Notes: generated by a model from the sequence alone, not told the origin. A DNA stretch of 64,000 nt from Terriglobales bacterium (GCA_035567895.1 DATMPC010000070.1:62001-126000); one strand, 5' to 3'; positions 52,626 through 62,413 are shown, counted from the first letter of the stretch. Numbers and translations are program-made.

Positions 52626-53735
52626 GTGTCTCCCTCCAGTATCACTAAGAGCCGACCGGCGGACGAATCTACCGCACCCTCGGCGGAACGAGGCAAGGAC
52701 AAGATGCAGCCTGGCACTCGTCCTCTCCGCGTGGTGGCGATTGGGGGCGGCACGGGACTCTCGACGCTTCTCCGAGGACTAAAGAAGTATGCACCGCATT
52801 CGAGTGCGATAGACGTTCAGCCGTCGACAACGACGAACAGCACTACCACGATCGGAGATCTTACAGCCGTCGTAACGGTGACAGACGATGGCGGTTCAAG
52901 CGGTCGGCTGCGCAAAGAGTTCAACATCTTACCCCCTGGAGACATCCGGAACTGTCTGGTTGCTCTTTCGGAAGACGAGGCGTTGCTCTCCCGGATCTTT
53001 CAGTATCGTTTTGAAACCGGCGGAGGACTCGAGGGTCATAACTTCGGAAATCTTTTTGTCACCGCGTTGACTGCTGTTACGGGAGACTTTGCCGAAGCCG
53101 TGCGGGAATCGTCGAAGATCCTGGCAACACGAGGCACGATCTTTCCTTCAACCATCGCAAACGTGCAGCTCGAGGCTCAGATGGATGATGGTTCGACGGT
53201 GTTTGGCGAGACGAACATTACCGCAAGCCGTCTCCACATTGTCCGTTTACGAATGGTGCCGGAGAACGCCAAACCTCTGCCGGAGACGCTGGAGGCGATA
53301 TCCAAAGCCGACATGATCACCATAGGACCGGGCTCGTTATTCACAAGCCTAGTACCTAATTTATTGGTTCATGGAATTCCAGAGGCCATAGCGGCTTCCA
53401 GAGCCATCAAGGTTTATGTTTGCAACCTGATGACTCAGGCCAATGAAAGCCTGGGTTTGTCCGCCTCCGATCACATTCGCAAGCTCTATGAGCATGCAGG
53501 AGCCCCGATTTTTGATTATGCGGTCGTGAATACGGCGCCCATTAGTGAGTCGTTGCAAGCCAAATACGCCTTGGAAGGCGCGAGCCGCATCGTGGTGGAC
53601 CGAGAAAAAATCGAAGGCCTGGGCGTGCGCTGCATTACAGGCAACTTTGTCGATGAGGGTAACGTGGTGCGGCATGCCACCGATCGAGTCGCCGCCGAGT
53701 TGTTGACGTTGGGCGTCAAGACCAGGACCGCGTAA
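52626..53735 (+). CDS. yvcK: YvcK/CofD-family gluconeogenesis factor
   Basis: 369 residues from GTG 52626; an ATG at 52704 with AAGGA upstream is also plausible. VVAIGGGTGLSTLLRGLKKY opens the domain, VTDDGGSSGRLRKEF and PPGDIRNCLVALS follow, then GHNFGNLFVTALT and TIGPGSLFTSLVPNLLV. In other bacteria YvcK binds UDP-GlcNAc and links carbon metabolism to cell-wall synthesis. It is 17 bases ahead of the beta-lactamase-fold gene. A stretch TTNSTTTIG near 60 is a family insertion. Confidence 0.93.
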   Translation: MSPSSITKSRPADESTAPSAERGKDKMQPGTRPLRVVAIGGGTGLSTLLRGLKKYAPHSSAIDVQPSTTTNSTTTIGDLTAVVTVTDDGGSSGRLRKEFNILPPGDIRNCLVALSEDEALLSRIFQYRFETGGGLEGHNFGNLFVTALTAVTGDFAEAVRESSKILATRGTIFPSTIANVQLEAQMDDGSTVFGETNITASRLHIVRLRMVPENAKPLPETLEAISKADMITIGPGSLFTSLVPNLLVHGIPEAIAASRAIKVYVCNLMTQANESLGLSASDHIRKLYEHAGAPIFDYAVVNTAPISESLQAKYALEGASRIVVDREKIEGLGVRCITGNFVDEGNVVRHATDRVAAELLTLGVKTRTA

Positions 53736-53752
53736 CTTATAGTCCCAATCAG

Positions 53753-54688
53753 ATGAGAACATTCTTCGCGTTTCTAGTCCTAGTTCTGTCTCCTATTACG
53801 GCGGTTGCATCGACTGACACCGGTCTTCAGACCAAAATCGAAGCCCTCGCGGCTCAACATCGGGGAAAACTGACTCTGTATGCCGTGAACTTGAGGAGCG
53901 GTACATCGGTTGCGATCAATGCCGACACACCTGTCCCCACCGCTTCTGTAATCAAACTTCCCATTTTGGTCGAAGCGATGGAGCAGGTGAAATCCGGCAA
54001 GCACAAACTTTCCGACAAGCTCACGCTGCGGAAGGAGGACATCGTCCAAGGCTCCGGCATTTTGCAATTCTTCGACACGCCGCTCTCCATAACCTTGAAG
54101 GACGCGCTCACTTTCATGATCGTTGAAAGCGACAATACGGCCACGAACCTTGTGATCGATCAGATTGGTATCAAAAATGTGAATGACCGCGTCGCTTCCA
54201 TGGGGCTGAAAGACACTTATCTCTACAAGAAAGTTTTCAAGCCCGCCGTGGGGCCGATGCCTCCGGACCAGAAGAAGTTTGGCTTGGGCAAGACGACTGC
54301 GAAAGAAATGGGCGAGGTAATGGAGAGTATTGTACGTTGCGATATAAAGGGTCCGGCGCTATGTGACGCGATGCTGTACATGCTGCGCAACCAGCAATAC
54401 CGGAACCTTGTCCCCCACTACATTGAGACGTCCGACACTTCCGAAGGATTGTCGCTCATCGCCAACAAGACGGGTTCTTTAGACGAAGTTCGTAATGACG
54501 TCGCCGCAGTCTATTCCAAGAATGGACCGATTATTATTTCGGCTTTCACCTATGACAATCAGGACAAGAGCTGGAACAATGACAATGGCGCCGAGATGCT
54601 GGTCGCTCGCATCGCCCAACTCATCATGGAAGCATGGTCCCCGCAAGGACTCGCAAAGGAGATTCCGGGCGCAACTTCCGGTCCGTGA
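53753..54688 (+). CDS. Class A beta-lactamase-fold serine hydrolase
   Basis: 311 residues with a signal peptide (FFAFLVLVLSPITAVAS). The active-site motifs are SVIK (Ser65-Lys68), SDN (126-128) and KTG (239-241), in a class A layout. The omega loop between SDN and KTG reads KPAVGPMPPDQKKFGLGKTT and lacks the ExxLN motif that holds the deacylating Glu166. True beta-lactamase activity is therefore doubtful; a penicillin-binding or peptidase role is possible. It follows yvcK by 17 bases. Confidence 0.85.
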   Translation: MRTFFAFLVLVLSPITAVASTDTGLQTKIEALAAQHRGKLTLYAVNLRSGTSVAINADTPVPTASVIKLPILVEAMEQVKSGKHKLSDKLTLRKEDIVQGSGILQFFDTPLSITLKDALTFMIVESDNTATNLVIDQIGIKNVNDRVASMGLKDTYLYKKVFKPAVGPMPPDQKKFGLGKTTAKEMGEVMESIVRCDIKGPALCDAMLYMLRNQQYRNLVPHYIETSDTSEGLSLIANKTGSLDEVRNDVAAVYSKNGPIIISAFTYDNQDKSWNNDNGAEMLVARIAQLIMEAWSPQGLAKEIPGATSGP

Positions 54689-54781
54689 TCGGGTTAATCG
54701 GGCGAGGTGCGTGTGCGGCAGCGAACAAAAAGTCGTATGATGTGCCGGACAAGCGGTCCTTGTTTCCCAAGGTGGCTCAAC

Positions 54782-55516
54782 ATGCGCGGTCTGATTTCTT
54801 CCCTGCTGCTCTGCACAACTCTTGGATTTGCCCAAAATTCGACGAACGAGCCTGCTCCCTCAAAGACACTTACCGTCCCCGCAGGACAGAAGCTGCTGAT
54901 GCAGCTCAAGAGCGGCATAAACACGAAGACAGCCAAGCCTGGCGACGGCGTGTATATGGAAACCAACTTTCCTGTGAGCATCGACAACACAATGGCAATC
55001 CCGGCAGGCACCTATGTCCAGGGAGTGATCGACAACGTAAAGCGCTCTGGCCGTGTCAAAGGGCGCGCTGAAGTCTTATTTCATTTCACGACGCTGATCT
55101 TTCCCAGCGGCTATACGGTTTCAGTTCCCGGATCGGTAAACGACGTTCCTGGGGCTGACAACGGACGGGTCATCAACAAGGAAGGAAGCGTACAAGCCGA
55201 TGGCAGCAAGGGCAAAGACGCGGGCACCATAGCCGGACCGGCGGCTGAAGGCGCAATCATCGGGGCGCTCGCACGTGGCGGGAAAGGGGCCCTGCTCGGT
55301 AGCGGTATCGGTGCCGTTGCCGGGATCGCCGAGGTGCTGTTTACTCGTGGCAACGAAATCAACTACCCCGCAGGAACTGCGGTTGAGATGGTCTTGCAGC
55401 GCCCGATCACCCTCGAACAACCCCGCATAAGTGAAGCCAAATCGGAGTATGTTCCGCGACCAGGTCCAACGCGATTGGAAAAACCCAAGCTGACACCGGA
55501 ACCTTCCCCGCGCTGA
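54782..55516 (+). CDS. Secreted glycine-zipper protein, paralog of the one at 10381
   Basis: 244 residues from ATG 54782, with signal peptide (MRGLISSLLLCTTLGFAQ). A beta-rich region (VPAGQKLLMQLKSGINTKTA, PAGTYVQGVIDNVKRSG) is followed by a glycine-zipper stretch (IIGALARGGKGALLGSGIGA) and a Pro-rich tail. The domain order mirrors the protein at 10381-11058. Function is unknown; an outer-membrane or oligomeric role is inferred. Confidence 0.8.
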   Translation: MRGLISSLLLCTTLGFAQNSTNEPAPSKTLTVPAGQKLLMQLKSGINTKTAKPGDGVYMETNFPVSIDNTMAIPAGTYVQGVIDNVKRSGRVKGRAEVLFHFTTLIFPSGYTVSVPGSVNDVPGADNGRVINKEGSVQADGSKGKDAGTIAGPAAEGAIIGALARGGKGALLGSGIGAVAGIAEVLFTRGNEINYPAGTAVEMVLQRPITLEQPRISEAKSEYVPRPGPTRLEKPKLTPEPSPR

Positions 55517-55550
55517 TTCCGACCGAGCAACCCCCGTGAGCAATCGGCCT

Positions 55551-56261
55551 TCACTGTAGTCCAAACACTGCATTCACGTGAGCAGTGACTCTGATCTTAC
55601 TGGCCTGAAAATCCTCTGTGGGGGCAGGCGCTTTTGCCTCCATGCCTGCCATTGCGACTCGCGCATACGGCATGACTGGGATCGCCTGTTGCGTGTCCAC
55701 TGCAGCCGACAATAGCGCCCCTAACTGTCTTCCGCTCGTCTTGGCCAATGTATCTGCGTAGGTTCGCGCACGCGAGTAGGCTTTGTCGATGGCCTTCTGC
55801 TTGGCTGAGTCGATTTCTTCCAGATCGTAGCTCATGTTCTGGCCTGTGATGCCGCCAAGACCAGCCAGCGCTTCGGTTACGGGACCAATCTTGTTGAAGT
55901 CCTTTAGCTTGATCGTCACGTTCGTACCGACGCGATATGCAACCACTTTCTGTTTCGGATTCTTGTAATCAATGATTGGATATGAACTGTAGCGCGAAAG
56001 CTCTACCGTTTTGGGATCCACACCGGCGCTGCGCAGAGCCTGGCGCATCTGCTCAGCGAGTCGGCTGGCGCTCTCGAATGCCGCCTGCGCGGTATTTTCC
56101 TGGGCTGAGAGCGAGCAGGTGATCACGGCGGTGTCTGGAGCTGACTCGAATTCTCCATCCGCCCCCACAGAAACCGAGTTCGGCAGGAATCCGGGACCAC
56201 GACCTTCCTGCGCAAAAGCAGCAAAGCTTGCAAGCAATAGAACGACTATTGCAAATTTCAA
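55551..56261 (-). CDS. Secreted SIMPL-domain (DUF541) protein
   Basis: 236 residues with signal peptide (FAIVVLLLASFAAFAQ). The DUF541/SIMPL domain is shown by ADGEFESAPDTAVITCSLSA, VGTNVTIKLKDFNKIGPVTE and AYSRARTYADTLAKTSGRQL. SIMPL proteins such as BP26 form periplasmic rings; the role is unknown. It is convergent with the glycine-zipper gene and divergent from the serine hydrolase gene. Confidence 0.9.
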   Translation of the reverse strand: MKFAIVVLLLASFAAFAQEGRGPGFLPNSVSVGADGEFESAPDTAVITCSLSAQENTAQAAFESASRLAEQMRQALRSAGVDPKTVELSRYSSYPIIDYKNPKQKVVAYRVGTNVTIKLKDFNKIGPVTEALAGLGGITGQNMSYDLEEIDSAKQKAIDKAYSRARTYADTLAKTSGRQLGALLSAAVDTQQAIPVMPYARVAMAGMEAKAPAPTEDFQASKIRVTAHVNAVFGLQ

Positions 56262-56343
56262 AAGGACCTCCTATTGAGCTGAGGACTCAATCTTAGAACG
56301 TCGGACAGTCATCCGCTTGCAAGGCGTCGCTTACACTGTCGGA

Positions 56344-57483
56344 GTGACGGATCTACCCCAGACGCACGGCTTTGAGGTGATAGGCCAAGCCGTCCCCTGC
56401 GTCGTACGCCGGGGCCCTGGATATTCTGGACAACGCGCTCTGGCTATCCTCAATCACGGCTGCGAGCAAAAAGCGTTTCCCGGTGCAGCGTTCGCGGTCT
56501 TGCGCAATGGAAGTACCGTACTTCAGGGAGCCGTCGGAAGGTTCACGTATGACGAAACCTCTCAGGACGTGACGCTCACCACAATCTTCGACATTGCGTC
56601 AGTTACCAAGGTTCTGGCAACAACGTCGATGGCTATGCTGCTTTGTGAGCGCGGCAAGCTCAATTTGCAACAACGGGTATTAGAGTTCCTTCCCGAGTTT
56701 GAGCAGGCGGATAGGCGTCGTAGGCTGGTGACAATTGAGATGTTGCTGGCTCACTCGTCAGGATTGCCAGCCTACGTGAGACTCTTTGAGCGGACCGGAG
56801 ATCGTCAGTCCCTGTTGCGTTTGGCGCTTGAAGTTCCCCTTGAACAAGATCCAGGAACCCATCCTGAGTACAGCGATATCGGATTCATCATTCTCGGTGA
56901 GTTGCTGGAACGGATTTCACGGGAGTCGCTGGATTCTTTCTGCTCGCGCGAGATCTTCGCTCTGTTGGGAATGCGATCGACCTGCTTTCGCCCGAAAGCG
57001 GAGCTACGAAGCAGCATTCCACCCACTCGCAACGATCAAGACTTTCGTCATCGCGTAGTTCAAGGCGAGGTCCATGATGAAAACGCAAGCGCGATGGGTG
57101 GTATCTCGGGACATGCAGGACTGTTCTCGAATACAACCGATCTAATGCGCTTTTCGTCCAGTATGTTGGGGTTAGGAACACAATTGTTTCGCGCTGAGAC
57201 GATCGATGGTTTTACGCGCAGGAGAACCACTCCTTCTGGAACATCCAGAGCGTTGGGTTGGGACACGCCGTCTTCTCCATCGCAGTCGGGCAAGCATTTT
57301 TCTCCACGATCTTTCGGGCATCTCGGCTATACGGGCACATCGCTGTGGATCGACGCCGAGCGGAACATTGCGATCGCCCTGCTCACCAACCGCACATGGC
57401 CGGGCAATCAGTCACAGCTAATCAAGCAAGTCCGGCCGGCTTTTCATGACGCAGTCATGGAGGAAATGCTTAAGATCTCATGA
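56344..57483 (+). CDS. Serine hydrolase, beta-lactamase class C type (AmiE-like)
   Basis: 379 residues from GTG 56344 (a TTG at 56317 is an alternative). The class C/esterase motifs are SVTK (Ser86-Lys89), YSD near 176 (Tyr-x-Asp), and HLGYTGTS near the end in place of KTG. MLLAHSSGLPAY and AMGGISGHAGLFSNTTDLMR also fit. Next to murQ, it parallels B. subtilis amiE (ybbE) in the murQ cluster, so a muropeptide amidase role is inferred from context. No signal peptide is visible. Confidence 0.82.
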   Translation: MTDLPQTHGFEVIGQAVPCVVRRGPGYSGQRALAILNHGCEQKAFPGAAFAVLRNGSTVLQGAVGRFTYDETSQDVTLTTIFDIASVTKVLATTSMAMLLCERGKLNLQQRVLEFLPEFEQADRRRRLVTIEMLLAHSSGLPAYVRLFERTGDRQSLLRLALEVPLEQDPGTHPEYSDIGFIILGELLERISRESLDSFCSREIFALLGMRSTCFRPKAELRSSIPPTRNDQDFRHRVVQGEVHDENASAMGGISGHAGLFSNTTDLMRFSSSMLGLGTQLFRAETIDGFTRRRTTPSGTSRALGWDTPSSPSQSGKHFSPRSFGHLGYTGTSLWIDAERNIAIALLTNRTWPGNQSQLIKQVRPAFHDAVMEEMLKIS

Positions 57484-57511
57484 TGCCGATGTGACAATGT
57501 TCAAGAACCTA

Positions 57512-58456
57512 ATGACTGAAAATCGAATGGCCACGCCCCTTCAATCTCTCACAACGGAACAACAAAACCTCGCCTCGCAGGCTCTGGACACGAAGTCGGC
57601 GCTTGAGATCGCAACCATCATTAACAATGAAGACTCCAAAGTCGCGGCCGCAGTGAGCCAGGCCCTGCCCCAGATTGCTCGAGCGATTGATGCGATCGCG
57701 GATGCCTTGTCTCGTGGTGGACGATTAATCTACATCGGCACCGGAACCAGCGGTCGCATTGCTGCGCTCGATGCCGCTGAGTGTCCACCGACCTTCAGCA
57801 CCGATCCCAAGCAAGTCCAATTCGTGATTGCCGGCGGAGAGAAAGCCCTCGGGCGAGCGGTAGAAGCAAACGAAGATTCACCCGAGCTAGGTCAGCGCGA
57901 CATCGCGAAACTCAAGCCCTCTAAGAAGGACGTCGTCGTGGGTATCGCCGCAAGCGGTCGCACACCCTACACCATCGCGGCAGTTGAGTACGCAAAGAAA
58001 AAAGGCGCGAAGACCGTGGGCGTTTCGTGCAATTCCGATTCTCCTCTATCGCAAGCTGTCGATATTGCCATTGCGGCCGAAGTTGGGTCAGAGGTGATCT
58101 CCGGCTCCACGCGGATGAAGGCAGGGACGGCTCAAAAGATGATCCTGAATATGCTCACGACAGGCGCAATGACGCGGCTCGGCTATGTCTACGGAAATCT
58201 GATGGTCAATGTGTCGCCTAAAAACGAAAAGCTTGTGGAGCGCGCAATTACTATCCTCAGCAGGGCAGCCGATATCGACCGCGAGCGCGCAAGAGAGGCT
58301 TTGAGCAGATCAGGGAGGAGTGTCCCCCTCGCTCTCATTATGCTGAAGACGGGAGCTAGTCTAGCCAGCGCCAAACGCAAGCTAAAGGCGAGCGGCGGAC
58401 ACGTGCGGAGAGCAATCGACTCCTCCGGAAGTGCTAAGCCTTCCGACACAAGATGA
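57512..58456 (+). CDS. murQ: N-acetylmuramic acid 6-phosphate etherase
   Basis: 314 residues from ATG 57512 (57497 and 57527 are also open). The SIS-fold signatures are IYIGTGTSGRIAALDAAECP, VVGIAASGRTPYTIAAVEYA, VGVSCNSDSPLSQAVD and GSEVISGSTRMKAGTAQKMI, near-identical in pattern to E. coli MurQ. It cleaves D-lactate from MurNAc-6-phosphate to give GlcNAc-6-phosphate. The start overlaps or abuts the AmiE-like gene end (57483). No MurNAc transporter or kinase gene is in view. Confidence 0.95.
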   Translation: MTENRMATPLQSLTTEQQNLASQALDTKSALEIATIINNEDSKVAAAVSQALPQIARAIDAIADALSRGGRLIYIGTGTSGRIAALDAAECPPTFSTDPKQVQFVIAGGEKALGRAVEANEDSPELGQRDIAKLKPSKKDVVVGIAASGRTPYTIAAVEYAKKKGAKTVGVSCNSDSPLSQAVDIAIAAEVGSEVISGSTRMKAGTAQKMILNMLTTGAMTRLGYVYGNLMVNVSPKNEKLVERAITILSRAADIDRERAREALSRSGRSVPLALIMLKTGASLASAKRKLKASGGHVRRAIDSSGSAKPSDTR

Positions 58457-58653
58457 TCACGCGAATGAGGAAAACCTCGGATGTGCGACCAGCCTCGTGA
58501 GGTTAGAATCTAAACACCAACAATACTTCGCGCTGCTCCTTGCGGGTGGATAGCGAGCGTAAAACGCAACTTAACCGGATCCTGAACTCCCCCGACATGC
58601 AGGAACCACGACGCAAGGACGTAGCATCCGAAGTCCCTAGGTACTCAAGCAAA

Positions 58654-59961
58654 ATGGATAAATTTGTCATTCGAGGCGGCAATCCCCTAGTCGGAACCGT
58701 GCGTGTTAGCGGCGCAAAGAACGCGGCACTGCCCGCCATGGCAGCTGCCATCCTCACTGAAGAACCAGTCATTCTCGAAGGCATCCCCGACGTTCGCGAC
58801 ATCCAAACCGAGCGCAGGCTGCTCGAATCGATGGGCGCCGAAGTCGAGCTCGGATACGGCCGCGCACACCATCGCACTAGCATCTGCTGCCGGAACTTGA
58901 GCAACCCGGAAGCCAAGTACGAACTCGTGAAAACGATGCGTGCCTCTACCCTCGTGCTCGGACCCCTCGTTGCGCGCATGGGAGTTGCAAGAGTGTCTCT
59001 GCCCGGCGGCTGCGCAATCGGCGCACGTCCAATCGACCTCCACATCAAGGGTCTCGAGAAGATGGGCGCGCAGATCACTCAGGAACACGGCTACATCGAA
59101 GCCAAGACCGATCGCCTCAAGGGCGCTCACATCGTCTTTGAAAAGATCACCGTCACCGGTACGGAGGATTTGCTCATGGCGGCGACTCTCGCCGACGGTG
59201 AGACCGTGATGGAGAATTGCGCTCGAGAACCCGAAGTCGCCGACCTCGCCGCTTTATTGAACAAGATGGGTGCCAGAATTGAAGGCGCCGGAACATCGAC
59301 GATCCACGTCAAAGGCGTGGAGAAGCTAGGCGGAGCAAAGCACCGCATCATTCCCGACCGCATCGAGGCAGGGACTTTTGTTGTGGCGGGTGCAATCACC
59401 GGAGGCGACCTGATTGTCGCCGGATGCGATCCCACTCACATGAGCGCGCTCCTGGCAAAACTTCAGGAGTGTGGAGTCAAGATCAGAACCAGCGAAGACT
59501 CCGTTCGCGTGCAGGCCGATGGCAACCTAGCCGGCGCCGACATGGTTACCGAGGAACATCCAGGATTCCCGACCGATATGCAGGCGCAATACATGGCTCT
59601 TGCCACGCAGGCAGAGGGAACCTCGATCGTGACCGAGAACATCTTCGAGAATCGCTTCATGCACGCCCAAGAGCTCGTGCGCATGGGAGCAAATATCAAG
59701 ATCGAAGGACGCCGAGCTATTGTCCGTGGAAAAACTCCCCTAAGCGCTGCCGCGGTGCTTGCTTCCGATTTGCGAGCATCGGCTTCTTTGGTCCTCGCCG
59801 CCCTTGTAGCTGACGGAGAGACAATCATCGATCGCGTTTACCACATCGACCGCGGATATGAGCGTATCGAAGAAAAACTGCGCGGTGTCGGCGCACAAAT
59901 GAAACGCATCGGTGAGATGCTGCCAAAAAAGAATGGACAGCTGACAGGAGCAACGGCATAA
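58654..59961 (+). CDS. murA: UDP-N-acetylglucosamine 1-carboxyvinyltransferase
   Basis: 435 residues from ATG 58654, which gives the normal N-terminus MDKFVIRGGNPLVGTVRVSG; a longer open frame from 58540 is rejected. The catalytic cysteine is Cys120 in SLPGGCAIGARP, so the enzyme is potentially fosfomycin-sensitive. KNAALPAMAAAIL and FPTDMQAQYMALA are conserved. It adds enolpyruvate to UDP-GlcNAc in the first committed peptidoglycan step. It follows murQ by about 200 bases. Confidence 0.96.
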   Translation: MDKFVIRGGNPLVGTVRVSGAKNAALPAMAAAILTEEPVILEGIPDVRDIQTERRLLESMGAEVELGYGRAHHRTSICCRNLSNPEAKYELVKTMRASTLVLGPLVARMGVARVSLPGGCAIGARPIDLHIKGLEKMGAQITQEHGYIEAKTDRLKGAHIVFEKITVTGTEDLLMAATLADGETVMENCAREPEVADLAALLNKMGARIEGAGTSTIHVKGVEKLGGAKHRIIPDRIEAGTFVVAGAITGGDLIVAGCDPTHMSALLAKLQECGVKIRTSEDSVRVQADGNLAGADMVTEEHPGFPTDMQAQYMALATQAEGTSIVTENIFENRFMHAQELVRMGANIKIEGRRAIVRGKTPLSAAAVLASDLRASASLVLAALVADGETIIDRVYHIDRGYERIEEKLRGVGAQMKRIGEMLPKKNGQLTGATA

Positions 59962-59981
59962 GACAAGGGTTTCTGAACGTG

Positions 59982-61316
59982 TCAGCCTTTGACTTCTGTT
60001 GAAATTCTGATCTTCCCCGTCTTGATCGCTTTCTTCAGCGCTTCAAAGTCGCGCACTGTCTGTTCACCATAACGATCGGCGAACTCAGCCATGGCATCGT
60101 CGAGTTTGTTGCCCGCTCCGCAGTAACCGGCAAGTTGCATAGGATCACCAGAGCGCGCATGTCCTTTTGCTAGCACTTCCCCACACACTTTCGCGTACTC
60201 CGTCAAGCCATTCCCTTGCATCTGGCTGTCATCAATAGTCGCCTTGTGATCGCTTAGCTGTCGCACCAGGTAATCGCGACCACCCATCGACGTCCATCCC
60301 AAGAATGGATCGGAATAGGCTTGCATGCGTCGTTGCCCTTCCGCCACACGCTTTCCCTCATTGATGAAGGCTTGTGATGGGGAGAGGTAGCGTGCGTAGC
60401 AAGACGGAGCCTCTTCTTTGACCTGCAGGAATAGCGGATCGCGCTCGCCATTGCCGAAGCATAGAACGACGTAATCGCGCGTTCCCACGCTCCCGGTGCC
60501 AACAACTTTGAAAGCGACATCCACCGGGTGATAGCAGGAAAGAAATTGCTGACGTTCTGGTGAGAGCGTTTGCTGATAGAGCGCAAGGGCCGCGATCACC
60601 TGCCGGGCGACCTGTGAACGCACAGGTGCGAGCAACGGACGCTCGTCCTTAAACTTATGCTTTCCTCCAGATCGCAATGTTAGCCTTTCCAGATTGTGCT
60701 CCGGAGTAGAACGTTCGGCCTTGCGCAGCACCGCCTGCACGGGTCCAACCTTCACGTGCAACTGGAATTTTGTGAGGTCAAGGACCGTCATTTCCGAAAA
60801 TCGCAACATCGCGGCGCAGTACGACTTGATGAAAAGTCGCACCGCGTCTTTGCATGTCTTCTTCTCGTGACCCGACTGCTGTCCGGCGAGAATCAGGCTG
60901 GTCGACAGCCGCTTCAAGTCCCACTCGAACGGCCCGTGCACGGTCTCGTCGAAGTCGTTGATGTCGAAGACCAGGTGGCCGTCGGGCGCGGCGTAGGCAC
61001 CGAGGTTTCGAACGTGGGCGTCGCCGCAGATCTGCGCTTCCAAGCCACAATGCGGAATTGAGGCCAGGTCAGCTGCCATGATTGAAGCGGCGCCGCGAAA
61101 GAACCCGAAGTGCGATGCCGCCATACGCGCCATCTTGATCGGCATGAGATCGCGCAGGCGCCCACGCGCACTTACAAGCAACATTTGTACGACGTCGCGC
61201 CGGGTCTTGGAGGCTTTCCACTCACCGTGATCCGCACGGCGTACCCTCTTGCGGTACTCTTTGCCCCTGGCAAAGCGTTCTCCGGGTGTAAGTGCAACCG
61301 CGCCGAGCTTGTGCAT
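59982..61316 (-). CDS. DUF2252 family protein
   Basis: 444 residues covering one DUF2252 domain. SHFGFFRGAASIMAADLASI, CGDAHVRNLGAYAAPDGHLV and DINDFDETVHGPFEWDLKRL are the signature. The GDxHxxN and DxxD elements resemble the catalytic loop of aminoglycoside-phosphotransferase-type kinases, so kinase-like activity is possible but unproven. It is convergent with murA. Confidence 0.9.
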   Translation of the reverse strand: MHKLGAVALTPGERFARGKEYRKRVRRADHGEWKASKTRRDVVQMLLVSARGRLRDLMPIKMARMAASHFGFFRGAASIMAADLASIPHCGLEAQICGDAHVRNLGAYAAPDGHLVFDINDFDETVHGPFEWDLKRLSTSLILAGQQSGHEKKTCKDAVRLFIKSYCAAMLRFSEMTVLDLTKFQLHVKVGPVQAVLRKAERSTPEHNLERLTLRSGGKHKFKDERPLLAPVRSQVARQVIAALALYQQTLSPERQQFLSCYHPVDVAFKVVGTGSVGTRDYVVLCFGNGERDPLFLQVKEEAPSCYARYLSPSQAFINEGKRVAEGQRRMQAYSDPFLGWTSMGGRDYLVRQLSDHKATIDDSQMQGNGLTEYAKVCGEVLAKGHARSGDPMQLAGYCGAGNKLDDAMAEFADRYGEQTVRDFEALKKAIKTGKIRISTEVKG

Positions 61317-61373
61317 GTTGTAGAGAGAAATTCTATATCGGCAGATTTGACACGAAACCGGTCAAGGTAGCCA

Positions 61374-62318
61374 TCAACGCTCTGCGTCCGCCCGACCTTC
61401 GGTTAGACCAGCGTCCACATCAACTCTCAGCGTTATTTGGGACTCATCTTCAGCGCGCAGCACCGTCGCGACTGACACCAACACCAATACTGCCGCAGCA
61501 ATCATCAACACCGGCAGACGTTCTCGGAGTAGTAGCGCTCCTTCCGCCATCGCGACTATGGGTACAACCAGATTGATAGTCGAAAGCTGATACGCCTGCA
61601 TTTTTCCCAACAGCCAGTAATAGACGGAGAACGTGATTACCGAGCCGAAGATGGTCAGGAACACAAGCGCAAGGATGCTGGTCGAATTCCAGTCTGACCC
61701 ACGGCCGCGCTCCGCCATAAGACTCGCGATACACAACACAACAGCTCCGACGCAGAATTGCACCGCCGTTCCCAGCAGAGGACTTACATTGCCGATCTCA
61801 CGTTTGGCGAACACCGAAGCCCACGAGCTGCTGATGACTGCCCCAATCACAGCTCCACCTCCAAGCAGCAGATACCGCGAGACCGAGAGCTCCGTATAAA
61901 ACAGCGTTGCCATGGCTCCCAACCCGAGCAACATGGCGAACACTGCACGCCGTGGCACGTGCGTGCGAGTCATTAGCGGAGTAAACAGTGCAACGAAGAG
62001 CGGACACGTGGAGAAAAGTACCGCTGTCATCGATGAGCTGATGCGATACTCGGCCCAGAAGAGCAGTCCGTAAGGCAAGCCCATCATCGTGATTCCGAGG
62101 ATCAGGAGTGCACGCCATTCCCTTGAGCTGAGACTCAGGGTCCTAGCTCGCACCAGTGCGATCCCGAGCAAGATGATTGCAGCCAGAAAGAATCGGATTG
62201 CCGCTGCACGTATGGGCGGAACATCGCGTACGAGCAGTCGAATCGCGCCCCATGTGCTGCCCCAGATGAGGCAAATCAGGGCGTAGGCGAAATAGTGTTT
62301 GCGCGTCAGACTAGGCAT
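61374..62318 (-). CDS. EamA-family (drug/metabolite) transporter
   Basis: 314 residues from ATG 62318; a TTG 11 codons upstream is less likely. Two EamA repeats with about ten spans are visible: FAYALICLIWGSTWGAIRLL, FWAEYRISSSMTAVLFSTCP and FSVYYWLLGKMQAYQLSTIN. Members export amino acids or other metabolites. A polar C-terminal tail follows the last span. It lies between the DUF2252 gene (downstream on the same strand) and pnp. Confidence 0.88.
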   Translation of the reverse strand: MPSLTRKHYFAYALICLIWGSTWGAIRLLVRDVPPIRAAAIRFFLAAIILLGIALVRARTLSLSSREWRALLILGITMMGLPYGLLFWAEYRISSSMTAVLFSTCPLFVALFTPLMTRTHVPRRAVFAMLLGLGAMATLFYTELSVSRYLLLGGGAVIGAVISSSWASVFAKREIGNVSPLLGTAVQFCVGAVVLCIASLMAERGRGSDWNSTSILALVFLTIFGSVITFSVYYWLLGKMQAYQLSTINLVVPIVAMAEGALLLRERLPVLMIAAAVLVLVSVATVLRAEDESQITLRVDVDAGLTEGRADAER

Positions 62319-62366
62319 CGTACCCGGTTGGCTATTAGAGCTTGAAACCAAGAACTCAAAACAACA

Positions 62367-62388
62367 AGAGGAGACTCGCGTCTCCTCT
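62367..62388 (-). terminator. Rho-independent terminator after pnp
   Basis: AGAGGAGAC (62367-62375) and GTCTCCTCT (62380-62388) form a perfect 9-bp stem with a 4-base loop, 25 bases past the minus-strand pnp stop. The minus-strand sequence beyond it is TTGTTGTTTTGAG, a T-rich tail. Confidence 0.75.
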
Positions 62389-62413
62389 GTTGCTCTACTT
62401 ATGAGAATAACCC

